Below, in pieces: positions 47,729 to 55,914 of a stretch of DNA of 64,000 nt. The position numbers were made by a program, and so were the translations under genes. The notes below the pieces were generated by a model that saw only the letters and a list, made by a program, of their open reading frames with translations, did no database searches and was not told the origin of the DNA. The first letter of the stretch is position 1, and every line of letters starts with the position of its first letter. The stretch is from Altererythrobacter sp. KTW20L (lineage in GTDB: Bacteria > Pseudomonadota > Alphaproteobacteria > Sphingomonadales > Sphingomonadaceae): the NCBI RefSeq assembly GCF_023501975.1, contig NZ_JAMFLH010000007.1, positions 1-64,000 on the forward strand. The letters are read 5' to 3'.

Positions 47729-48129
47729 TGCCGGAAATCATAGAAGGTCGCGATCCCGCCATCCGCGTCACCGCCATGCCGGCCGATACCAACGCCTATG
47801 GCGACATCTTCGGCGGCTGGTTGCTGAGCTGGATGGACAGCGCCGCCGGCCTCACCGCCGCCCGGTTTTCGCATGGCCGTGCGGTTACCGTGGCGATGGA
47901 CGGGATGCAGTTCCACGAGCCGGTCAAGGTGGGGGACGAGGTTTCGGTCTATGCCCATATCGAGCGGGTGGGGCGCACTTCGATGACCATCGCGGTCGAG
48001 GCCTGGCGCAGGCCCCGGCACGAGGATGTGGCGCGCAAGGTCACGCAAGCGAAGTTTACCTTCGTGGCAATTGATGAACACGGCAAACCTCGCGCGGTCG
48101 GGGAAGCCTATGGAGCAGCAAATGGCTGA
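47728..48129 (+). CDS. acyl-CoA thioesterase (hotdog fold)
   Basis: A 133-aa YciA-type acyl-CoA thioesterase. Seen: IRVTAMPADTNAYGDIFGGWLLSWMDSAAGLTAARFSHG in parts, with the catalytic Asp in DTNAYGDIFGGWLLSWMD, and FHEPVKVGDEVSVYAHIERVG. It starts within TGATG of the preceding gene and overlaps lpdA by 8 bases, so it is translationally linked to the pyruvate dehydrogenase row. It probably releases free acids from short- or medium-chain CoA esters and may limit acyl-CoA build-up. Confidence 0.88.
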   Translation: MPEIIEGRDPAIRVTAMPADTNAYGDIFGGWLLSWMDSAAGLTAARFSHGRAVTVAMDGMQFHEPVKVGDEVSVYAHIERVGRTSMTIAVEAWRRPRHEDVARKVTQAKFTFVAIDEHGKPRAVGEAYGAANG

Positions 48130-49531
48130 AAATTACGACGTTATCGTTCTCGGTTCCGGCCCCGGCGGCTATGTCGCGGCGATCCGCTGTGCGCAGCTGG
48201 GATTGAAGACTGCAATTGTCGAGCGCGAGCTGCTCGGTGGCATCTGCCTCAACTGGGGGTGCATCCCCACCAAGGCACTGCTGCGCTCGGCCGAGATCTT
48301 CCACTACATGCAGCACGCCAAGGATTATGGCCTTGTTGCCAAGGGGATAGAGGCCGATCTTGTGGCTGTCGTGAAGCGCAGCCGGGGTGTGGCCAAGCAG
48401 TTGAACCAGGGCGTCACGCACCTGATGAAGAAGAACAAGATTACCGTTCACATGGGCACCGGCACCTTGACGGGACCGACCAGCCTGACGGTGAAGGGCG
48501 ACAAGGGCGATGAAAAGCTCAGTGCCAAGCACATTATCGTCGCCACCGGCGCGCGGGCGCGAGACCTGCCGTTCGCTCCGGCCGATGGCAAGCGCGTGTG
48601 GACCTATCGCCACGCGATGACGCCTGCCGAAATGCCGAACAAGCTGTTGGTCATCGGCTCTGGCGCCATCGGCATCGAATTTGCAAGCTTCTACAACGAC
48701 ATGGGCAGTGAAGTGACCGTGGTCGAGATGCTCGACCGTATCGTGCCTGTCGAGGACAAGGACGTCAGCGCCTTCCTCGAAAAGAGCCTGACCAAACAGG
48801 GTATTGCAATCAAGACCGGAGCAGGTGTCGAGGAACTGAAGGTTTCCGACAAGGGTGTATCGGCCAGGATCAAGCTGAAGGACGGCAAGATCGAAAACGG
48901 CGAGTTCAGCCATGTCATCGTTGCGGTCGGCATCGTGCCCAATACCGAGAGCATCGGCGTGGAGAAGCTGGCCGACATGGACCGCGGCTTCATCCAGATC
49001 GATCCCTATGGCCGCACGAAGAGCAAGGGCCTGTGGGCCATCGGCGATTGCACTCCTGGCCCGTGGCTAGCGCACAAGGCGAGCCACGAGGGCGTTACCT
49101 GCGCCGAGGCGATCGCGCAGGAACTGGGCAACAAGGACGTGCATCCTCACCCGCTTGATCGCAACGCCATCCCCGGCTGCACCTATTGCCACCCGCAGAT
49201 TGCCAGCGTCGGCCTGACCGAAGCCAAGGCAAAGGAAGCGGGTTACGAAGTAAAGGTCGGCACGTTCCCCTTCATTGGCAATGGCAAGGCCATCGCGCTG
49301 GGCGAGGCCGAAGGCTTCACCAAGACTGTGTTCGACGCCAAGACCGGCGAACTGCTCGGCGCGCACATGGTGGGGGCCGAAGTGACCGAGATGATCCAGG
49401 GCTATACCATCGGCAAGGTGCTGGAGACGACCGAGGCCGAACTGATGCAGACCGTATTCCCGCACCCGACCATCTCGGAATCGATGCACGAAAGCGTGCT
49501 GGCGGCATACGGGCGGGCACTGCATATCTGA
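48122..49531 (+). CDS. lpdA: dihydrolipoyl dehydrogenase
   Basis: Flavoprotein E3 of the 2-oxo acid dehydrogenase complexes, reoxidising dihydrolipoyl groups with NAD+. The 469-aa protein has MAENYDVIVLGSGPGGYVAA (FAD), the redox pair in GGICLNWGCIPTKALLRS (Cys42/Cys47), KLLVIGSGAIGIEFAS (NAD) and HAHPT-type dimer motif TVFPHPTISESMHESVL. The start at 48122 has GGAG 6 bases away; an ATG at 48110 is an alternative. With pdhC it forms the last part of the pyruvate dehydrogenase row. Confidence 0.95.
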   Translation: MAENYDVIVLGSGPGGYVAAIRCAQLGLKTAIVERELLGGICLNWGCIPTKALLRSAEIFHYMQHAKDYGLVAKGIEADLVAVVKRSRGVAKQLNQGVTHLMKKNKITVHMGTGTLTGPTSLTVKGDKGDEKLSAKHIIVATGARARDLPFAPADGKRVWTYRHAMTPAEMPNKLLVIGSGAIGIEFASFYNDMGSEVTVVEMLDRIVPVEDKDVSAFLEKSLTKQGIAIKTGAGVEELKVSDKGVSARIKLKDGKIENGEFSHVIVAVGIVPNTESIGVEKLADMDRGFIQIDPYGRTKSKGLWAIGDCTPGPWLAHKASHEGVTCAEAIAQELGNKDVHPHPLDRNAIPGCTYCHPQIASVGLTEAKAKEAGYEVKVGTFPFIGNGKAIALGEAEGFTKTVFDAKTGELLGAHMVGAEVTEMIQGYTIGKVLETTEAELMQTVFPHPTISESMHESVLAAYGRALHI

Positions 49532-49558
49532 CGGCAACGGCGGAAACCAAAGACTTAA

Positions 49559-49582
49559 CTCCTCGTTCTAAAGGGCGAGGAG
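49559..49582 (+). promoter_or_regulatory. hairpin covering the Shine-Dalgarno of a small ORF
   Basis: A 7-bp stem (CTCCTCG paired with CGAGGAG) with a 10-base loop lies 28 bases after the lpdA stop. Its 3' arm is the purine-rich site in front of the following 37-codon frame, so folding would hide that ribosome-binding site. It has no T-tract, so it does not look like a terminator. Confidence 0.4.
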
Positions 49583-49589
49583 AGCCACC

Positions 49590-49703
49590 ATGGAATATGA
49601 AATAAGCGATTGGCCACAAGCCGTCCCTTATCGGGCACCCCGTCTGCCGGATCAGCCCAGGCCAGACCACGCGGTGCACATTCCCGAGCAGGAAGACGGC
49701 TAG
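49590..49703 (+). CDS. small hypothetical protein (37 aa)
   Basis: A short frame starting ATG after GGGCGAGGAGAG, a good ribosome site. The predicted peptide begins MEYEISDWPQAVPYRAPRLP and has no known motif; it is rich in proline and charged residues. It could be a real small protein downstream of lpdA or a chance frame; the strong ribosome site and the absence of other genes in the gap are the only support. Confidence 0.35.
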   Translation: MEYEISDWPQAVPYRAPRLPDQPRPDHAVHIPEQEDG

Positions 49704-49736
49704 GACAGCGCGCCTTTCGCTGATCTGAAGATTGGG

Positions 49737-50819
49737 TCAGGCCGGACAGTGGGGCTCTGGGCCTACTCCGTCGGTGCGCCACCTCAGTTCGTAGGTGACC
49801 CGCAGACCGTCGTGGTCCGAAAGTTTGGGCTCCTTCGCGCCGTCGAACATCGCTGCAACCCGAACAGGGCGGACCTCGACGGATGCTCCCGATGCGAAGA
49901 GTTGTAAGTCCTGCGTATCGATCCAGGGAGCATCACCATCCCACGACATTTCAACCGTGCACGAGTCGTCGTTGTCGATGCAATGCTGATGGACCAGGTC
50001 GAGCGTCTGCCCCTCGGCAAACACCTCGAACCGCTCCTCCGAATGGCGCATGTTCAGGTCCCCGCCAAAGATTACCGGCAGGTGCGAGCGCGTCTTTTCG
50101 ATGAACTGCACCAGGGCTTCGGTCTGCCGCGCATGGGCGGCATGGTACCTGCGCGGGGCGACGCGGGACGAGCGCTGGGCGTTGAGGTGGGTGTTGAATA
50201 CCAGCACAGTACCAGGCACGCCGGGGACGGCGATTTCCGCCAGCAGCATGCCCTTGTTCGCTAGGCAATCGAATCCAGCGCAACTACCGCGCGGAAAGGG
50301 TTCCGCGTGGCTGGAGACAATGGGGAACTCGGACACCGTCATGAGGCCGCCGGAGACGATCCGGAGTCCGATCTCCCCCCTGTCAGGGCGCTTCTTGCCT
50401 TCAAGGCTCCCGTAACCGTTTTGGGGCCGCCTCTGCGTTCGGCGCGGTCCGTTGACTGAACTGGGGTAGAGACCGGCCTCGATAGCTCGCACCGCAGAAT
50501 TGGAGAACACCTCCTGGAACAACACGATGTGAGGCGCATCGCCGCGGATGCGCATCAGCGCCATTTCGTTGCCGATCTCCTCAAGATAGTGTCCGCGACC
50601 CTTTCGCGCAGGCCATCCGAGCCCTTCTATATTGTAAGTCAGAACATCGATTTCGGTGGTGGCCCAATCGCCGTCGCTTGTAGTCGCGATGGGAGGGCCA
50701 TCCACCAAGGCGCAAGAGGCAGACCTTGCCTCGGGCAGGTTCACGCAGCCGGCAAGCAACAGGCTCAACATCGCACTGGTCGCCCGTTTTCCGGGTCCAT
50801 GTCCTTGGGTTGTCTGCAA
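49737..50819 (-). CDS. endonuclease/exonuclease/phosphatase family lipoprotein
   Basis: Predicted lipoprotein of the endonuclease/exonuclease/phosphatase (EEP) superfamily, related to sphingomyelinase-like or phosphoesterase enzymes. The active-site set is readable: Asn in LTYNIEGLGW, Glu in VLFQEVFSN, NTHLNAQ, Asp-x-Asn in FGGDLNMRHSEER and Asp-His in LSDHDGLRV. A lipobox (LLLAGC) ends the signal peptide. The start is uncertain: I chose the TTG at 50819, which has GAG a few bases upstream; an ATG at 50771 would leave a very short signal peptide, and an earlier TTG lies inside the mobile element. Its upstream region meets the left end of that element. Confidence 0.75.
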   Translation of the reverse strand: MQTTQGHGPGKRATSAMLSLLLAGCVNLPEARSASCALVDGPPIATTSDGDWATTEIDVLTYNIEGLGWPARKGRGHYLEEIGNEMALMRIRGDAPHIVLFQEVFSNSAVRAIEAGLYPSSVNGPRRTQRRPQNGYGSLEGKKRPDRGEIGLRIVSGGLMTVSEFPIVSSHAEPFPRGSCAGFDCLANKGMLLAEIAVPGVPGTVLVFNTHLNAQRSSRVAPRRYHAAHARQTEALVQFIEKTRSHLPVIFGGDLNMRHSEERFEVFAEGQTLDLVHQHCIDNDDSCTVEMSWDGDAPWIDTQDLQLFASGASVEVRPVRVAAMFDGAKEPKLSDHDGLRVTYELRWRTDGVGPEPHCPA

Positions 50820-50905
50820 GCTTATCTCGTTTGATCGATTCTCGGTGGTTACCGGCCGAAATTCCAGCCTTCGATAGGCCCGGGAACGGCAATGCGCGAA
50901 GGACC

Positions 50906-50911
50906 GTGACT
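50906..50911. repeat. left copy of 6-bp target duplication GTGACT
   Basis: Immediately outside the left inverted repeat. The same six bases occur in the same orientation directly outside the right inverted repeat (61173-61178). Confidence 0.75.
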
Positions 50912-50937
50912 GCAATCTTATGGAGCAAAAAAACCAA
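50912..50937 (+). repeat. left terminal inverted repeat of the 10.26-kb element
   Basis: 26 bases, beginning GCAATCTTATGG at the outer end and including a run of seven A. They are the perfect reverse complement of 61147-61172. The match stops exactly at both outer ends; inward there is only a short shared TTCCC after a small gap. Confidence 0.8.
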
Positions 50938-50987
50938 GACCTTCCCTGTTCCAGAATCGCGGATGAGCCTGTATCCGCGTTTGTAGG

Positions 50988-51497
50988 ATGGCGATCTCAA
51001 ATTACAGAATCGGCATAAAGCGCCAATACGCGCGCTGGCTCGGTGAGCGGATGCAGCTCGACAAAGACATCAAGCAGATCGAGGAGGCTTACGAGACTCT
51101 CGAGCAAAAGAAGCAGCGCCTCGAACGCATAGACGTTCTGACCGATGCCACCGAAACACTGATGTCCGAGCTCGAACCCAGCTGGGATCCCAAGAAGATT
51201 GCGCCGCAAAAGACGAACCGGCAGCATCTGCCGTGGGAACATGGCGCAACGACCAACACCGCCTTCGATGTCATTCGGGAGCTGAGCGCGCCTATCTCGA
51301 CGCTCGAACTGGCAAGGCTGACGATAGCTCGGCTCGGTAGCGATCCGGAGGATCCTGATTTGCTGGATCGCGTCAGATCGAATCTCGACAACAGCCTGCG
51401 GAACGCCAGCGCCTTCATCAGAAATACCGGTGGCCGGCCGTCACGCTGGGAGATCATTCCCGACAACGAAATGGATATTCCGAGCCCGCCGGTCTGA
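50988..51497 (+). CDS. hypothetical protein with coiled-coil N-terminus
   Basis: A 169-aa protein of unknown function. Residues about 20-50 form a predicted coiled coil (LDKDIKQIEEAYETLEQKKQRLERID in parts: LDKDIKQIEEAYETLEQKKQ). The C-terminal half (FDVIRELSAPISTLELARLTIARLG) looks like a small helix-turn-helix or winged-helix DNA-binding fold. It is the first gene inside the left inverted repeat and converges with the transposase (gap of 3 bases). A role in transposition or its control is possible but only from position. Confidence 0.6.
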   Translation: MAISNYRIGIKRQYARWLGERMQLDKDIKQIEEAYETLEQKKQRLERIDVLTDATETLMSELEPSWDPKKIAPQKTNRQHLPWEHGATTNTAFDVIRELSAPISTLELARLTIARLGSDPEDPDLLDRVRSNLDNSLRNASAFIRNTGGRPSRWEIIPDNEMDIPSPPV

Positions 51498-51500
51498 GTA

Positions 51501-52478
51501 TCAGAACAGCGGCTTGCGCTTGTGCTCTTGCCAGTAGCCGGTGATTGGCGACCTACCAAGCTGCAGCAGCGCTTTCAGAACAAGGTCGACTTGGTCCCCG
51601 TTCGGGATTCTGGAGTTTTCCTCCCGCCAAGCCATCTCCACCCCATACCAGCTGACGTATTTCTTGCGCCACGATCGATACACACCTTCCTTTGCCGCTC
51701 GCACCCTCGAGAAGAAGCTCTCGGCCTGGTTGGTGCAGGCATCGCCTTCTTTGTAGGTCTTGCTGTGGTTCACGCGTTGCATGGGGTAAAACATGCGCAG
51801 CGGGTTATACTGCGAACTGTAATCTGCATGGATCGTAGTGCCAGTTTTGACCACGCGCCTGATGAACGGGATTGAATCCCCCTCTTTGGCTACATGGATC
51901 GTCCGGACCCTTCCAGGAACATCACTGCCACCGGCGCGTCTTTCACGAACAACCACCAATGCCGTGTGTGTCTCTCGATAAGTTTCAAAGAACTTTTCTA
52001 GTTCTTTCTCATCCGTGATCGGCGCCTTAAGTTTTACTTTGCGACCCGTCACGAACATGCCGTCGATCTCGACCTCCCCTTCCATGAATGGGCCATCCGC
52101 CAACTGCTTCTGGTTTGCCGCATCGATGGCGGCCCTGATGCGGTGCTGGAACACGAACGGGGTCTTGTAGGAGTTCTTTATCTCCCGGCGTTGACGCAAG
52201 GCAGCGGCGCCCAGGACACCGTTCACAAAGCTCAGGCAGGCAGCGAGAATATGCTTCAGAGAGCGTTTCCTGCTGTGAAGGTGGGTCTGTGTTGTGATGG
52301 TATATTGGTAATAACACCACCGCTCCTTGCCGGTCGTGGCGTCGATGCGCTTGCCGCGGCATTTCCACTTGCGCGCATCAACCTGCCACGACTGCTTTGA
52401 TCCGCAGATCGGACAGGTCGGAATGCCGTCAGGCCATTTGAGGACCTTCAGCTTTTCGTGGGCTTGATCCTCGGTCAT
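51501..52478 (-). CDS. IS1595-family (ISXO2-like) transposase
   Basis: A 325-aa DDE-type transposase. It begins with a zinc ribbon (CPICGS, then a later CRGK) and has the ISXO2-like catalytic core: Asp in EVEIDGMFVTGRK (139), Asp in TIHADYSSQYN (219) and Asn/Glu in CTNQAESFFSRVR (250/253). The start at 52478 gives the family N-terminus MTEDQAHEKLKVLKWPDG; an earlier frame from 52580 is less likely. No pair of inverted repeats bounding only this gene was seen. It faces the left end of the element and is divergent from the DUF6471 gene. Confidence 0.85.
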   Translation of the reverse strand: MTEDQAHEKLKVLKWPDGIPTCPICGSKQSWQVDARKWKCRGKRIDATTGKERWCYYQYTITTQTHLHSRKRSLKHILAACLSFVNGVLGAAALRQRREIKNSYKTPFVFQHRIRAAIDAANQKQLADGPFMEGEVEIDGMFVTGRKVKLKAPITDEKELEKFFETYRETHTALVVVRERRAGGSDVPGRVRTIHVAKEGDSIPFIRRVVKTGTTIHADYSSQYNPLRMFYPMQRVNHSKTYKEGDACTNQAESFFSRVRAAKEGVYRSWRKKYVSWYGVEMAWREENSRIPNGDQVDLVLKALLQLGRSPITGYWQEHKRKPLF

Positions 52479-52551
52479 CATCCACACTTCTCCTATCGTT
52501 AGGCTGATCGCCGGAAGAGAGAGGAGGAAGTGTTGCGCCACGAGTGATGTC

Positions 52552-52575
52552 CGACACCTCATATATGATGTGTCG
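52552..52575. promoter_or_regulatory. operator-like palindrome 1
   Basis: 24-bp palindrome: arms CGACAC and GTGTCG around the self-complementary core TCATATATGA, with a single mismatched pair. It lies between the divergent transposase and DUF6471 genes and shares TCATAT-x-TGATG with the second palindrome 40 bases downstream. Confidence 0.55.
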
Positions 52576-52595
52576 CGCACTATGTCCAGAGAATT

Positions 52596-52611
52596 GCATC
52601 ATATTTGATGC
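52596..52611. promoter_or_regulatory. operator-like palindrome 2
   Basis: 16-bp near-palindrome with 6-base arms GCATCA and TGATGC around TATT. Its centre is 40 bases from the first palindrome, and the core matches it except at one base. The pair could bind a dimeric regulator; the DUF6471 gene starts 65 bases downstream. Confidence 0.5.
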
Positions 52612-52676
52612 GCAGCGCGTCGTTGGCGATGAATTTTCCATTTTGCCCACCGACTGGTCCTTCCTATAAGGCTGAC

Positions 52677-53006
52677 ATGGAAAACGAGCCTGACACCCAG
52701 CCCGATCAGTTCCCGAGCGAGAAATCGTGGGAGGAATTGGCCAAGAACCTTGTCCGCGCCGAGATGATGAAGCGGGGTGTTTCCTTCGCCAAGCTTCCCG
52801 AAATGCTCGAACAGCAGGGCGTGTTCGACAACGAGCCTAACCTGCGGAACAAGGTCGGGCGCGGCCGCTTTTCCATCGTTTTCTTCCTTCAATGCATGAA
52901 GGCACTAGGCGCTGACTGGATCCAGATCCCCGAATCGATCGAGGAGGGAGCGGCCAAGGGTGGTGCGCAAACCCTCGCCAAAAAGAAAATTCCCCCTTCA
53001 GACTAG
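52677..53006 (+). CDS. DUF6471 domain protein
   Basis: A 109-aa protein matching the DUF6471 type. Seen: SWEELAKNLVRAEMMKRGVSF, KLPEMLEQQGVFDNEPNLRNKVGRGRFS in parts (LRNKVGRGRFSIVFFLQCMKALG), a helical, HTH-like segment, and a short charged tail (AKKKIPPSD). I chose the ATG at 52677 with AAGG nearby; an upstream start adds a non-homologous lead. It lies before hsdM, after two operator-like palindromes, so a role as a controller of the restriction genes is plausible. The domain's biochemical role is not known. Confidence 0.75.
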   Translation: MENEPDTQPDQFPSEKSWEELAKNLVRAEMMKRGVSFAKLPEMLEQQGVFDNEPNLRNKVGRGRFSIVFFLQCMKALGADWIQIPESIEEGAAKGGAQTLAKKKIPPSD

Positions 53007-53070
53007 ATCTTTGGCCGTGGGCGGAATTCGTCCTACAATCCAAACAACGACTGACAGGGAATTGATTTCA

Positions 53071-54641
53071 ATGAGCAATACCGGAGCCACCGAACGCGCG
53101 GAACTTCATCGGACCATTTGGCGGGTAGCCAATGATCTTCGCGGCAGCGTCGATGGTTGGGATTTCAAAACCTACGTTCTTGGAATGCTGTTCTACCGCT
53201 TCATCTCGGAAAATCTTGTTCGCTACCTCAATGAGCAGGAACGCCTCGCTGGCACGCCTGATTTCGATTACGCCAAGCTGAGCGACGAGAACGCGGAATT
53301 CGGCCGCGAGGAAACCGTCCGGGAAAAGGGCTTCTACATCCTGCCCTCACAGCTGTTCGGTAACGTCATGGAAGCTGCTCGCCAAGACCCCGACCTCAAC
53401 GAAACGCTCTCAAAGGTCTTTGCCGCCATTGAAGGTTCGGCCAACGGCACGGAGAGCGAGAACGATATCAAGGGCCTGTTCGACGATCTTGACGTCAACA
53501 GCAGCAAGCTGGGTTCCAGCGTCGCCAAGAGAAACGAAAAGCTGGTGAAGCTGCTCGAGGCGATCGGCGATCTTCCTCTGGCCAACGCCAACTTTTCGGA
53601 CAACAACATCGACCTGTTCGGCGACGCCTACGAATACCTGATGCAGATGTATGCATCCAGCGCCGGCAAGTCCGGCGGCGAGTATTACACCCCGCAAGAA
53701 GTGTCAGAGCTGCTGGCGCGTATCACCGTTGCCGGCAAGACTGAGGTGAACAAGGTCTATGACCCTGCCTGCGGTTCAGGCTCGCTCCTGCTCAGCTTCA
53801 GCAAGGTGCTGGGCCATGACAAAGTGCGGCAGGGTTTCTTCGGTCAGGAAATTAACCTGACGACCTACAACCTGTGCCGGATCAACATGTTCTTGCACGA
53901 TGTGAACTACGAGAAGTTCGACATCGCGCTGGGCGATACGCTGACCGACCCTGCGCACTGGGACGACGAGCCTTTCGAGGCGATCGTGTCAAACCCGCCA
54001 TACTCGATCAAGTGGGAGGGCGATGCCAACCCGCTCCTCATCAACGATCCGCGGTTCACGCCGGCCGGCGTGTTGGCCCCCAAGAGCAAGGCCGATCTCG
54101 CCTTCACCCTGCACATCTTGCACTGGCTGGCGGTGAATGGGACCGCTGCCATCGTTGAGTTCCCGGGCGTGCTCTATCGCAGCGGCGCTGAGCAGAAGAT
54201 CAGGCAGTATCTGATCGACAACAACTATGTCGATGCCGTAATTCAGCTTCCACCGGACCTGTTTTTCGGCACGACCATTGGCACCTGCATCATCGTGCTG
54301 AAGAAATCGAAGACGGACAACGCAACGTTGTTCATTGATGCCAGCGCGGAATGCAAACGTATCGGCAACAAGAACAAGCTGACCAGCGACAACATCAAGA
54401 CCATCCTCGATGCATTCGTTGCGCGCAAGGACATCGACCATTTCGCCAGGCTCGTCGAGAACGGCGCGATTGGCGAGAATGGCTACAACATCTCGGTGTC
54501 GTCCTGGGTCGCGCAGGAAGATACCCGGCAGGCGGTCGATATCACCGCGCTGAATGCCGAGATTGCGCAGATCGTTGCCCGTCAGTCGGATTTGCGAACT
54601 CAGATCGATGCCATCGTAGCCGAACTTGAAGGGGAAGCGGC

Positions 54642-54645
<4 letters not shown>
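53071..54645 (+). CDS. hsdM: type I restriction-modification methyltransferase subunit
   Basis: Modification subunit of a type I system (524 aa), which methylates adenine in hemimethylated targets. Seen: motif I DPACGSGSLLLSFSKV (residues about 231-246), the catalytic NPPYSIKWEGD (308 on), and an N-terminal HsdM_N domain (ERAELHRTIWRVANDLRG, WDFKTYVLGMLFYRFISENL in parts). Its length is standard. The start is at 53071, 65 bases after the DUF6471 stop. The next gene starts within its last bases (ATGA), so they are translationally coupled. Confidence 0.95.
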
Positions 54646-55326
<681 letters not shown>

Positions 55327-55340
<14 letters not shown>

Positions 55341-55914
55341 AGTTGGCAATTTCCTTCGAGGCTCTGGTATCCAGAAGTCCGACTTTGTAGACGTCGGTGC
55401 TGGCTGCATCCACTATGGGCAGATCCATACGCACTATGGCACCTCGGCCGAGACCACGAAGTCGTATATCCGGCCGGAACTCGCCGCTCGCTTGCGCAAG
55501 GCGCACAAGGGCGATCTTGTTATCGCCACAACCAGCGAAGACGATGAAGCGGTGGCAAAGGCGGTTGCCTGGTTGGGAGATGAAGACGTGGCGGTTAGCA
55601 CCGACGCCTACATTTTCCGACATACGCTCAATCCCAAGTATGTCTCCTATTTCTTCCAGACCGAGCATTTTCAGTCACAGAAGAAGCGGCACGTTACAGG
55701 CACGAAGGTTCGTCGGATTTCCGGTGAGAGCATGGCGAAGATCAATATTCCCGTGCCTCCGCTCGAAGAACAGGAGCGCATTGTCGCTATTCTCGACAGG
55801 TTCGACGAGCTGACAGGCAACCTATCGACCGGCCTTCCCGCCGAAATCAACGCCCGGCGGCGCCAATACGAGCATTACCGCGATCGGCTGCTCACCTTCC
55901 AGGAAGCAGCATGA
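55327..55914 (+). CDS. hsdS: type I specificity subunit, second half
   Basis: C-terminal half of HsdS (195 aa from the ATG at 55327): second target-recognition domain (GEVGNFLRGSGIQKSDFVDV, CIHYGQIHTHYGT), then IPVPPLEEQERIVAILDRFDEL and RRRQYEHYRDRLLTFQEAA at the end, the usual HsdS finish. The ATG lies 13 bases before the stop of the first half, and no clear ribosome site is seen (only AGGATA just upstream). It may be translated by re-initiation, or only as part of the phase-on fusion. It overlaps hsdR by 4 bases (ATGA). Confidence 0.85.

Noticed and set aside
49737-50915. EEP lipoprotein starting at 50915
   Set aside because: That TTG lies inside the left inverted repeat of the element and gives an arginine-rich lead before the signal peptide; the start at 50819 is more natural.
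51490-52625. A simple IS1595 insertion sequence around the transposase
   Set aside because: No matching short inverted repeats or duplication could be found directly beside the transposase gene by eye.
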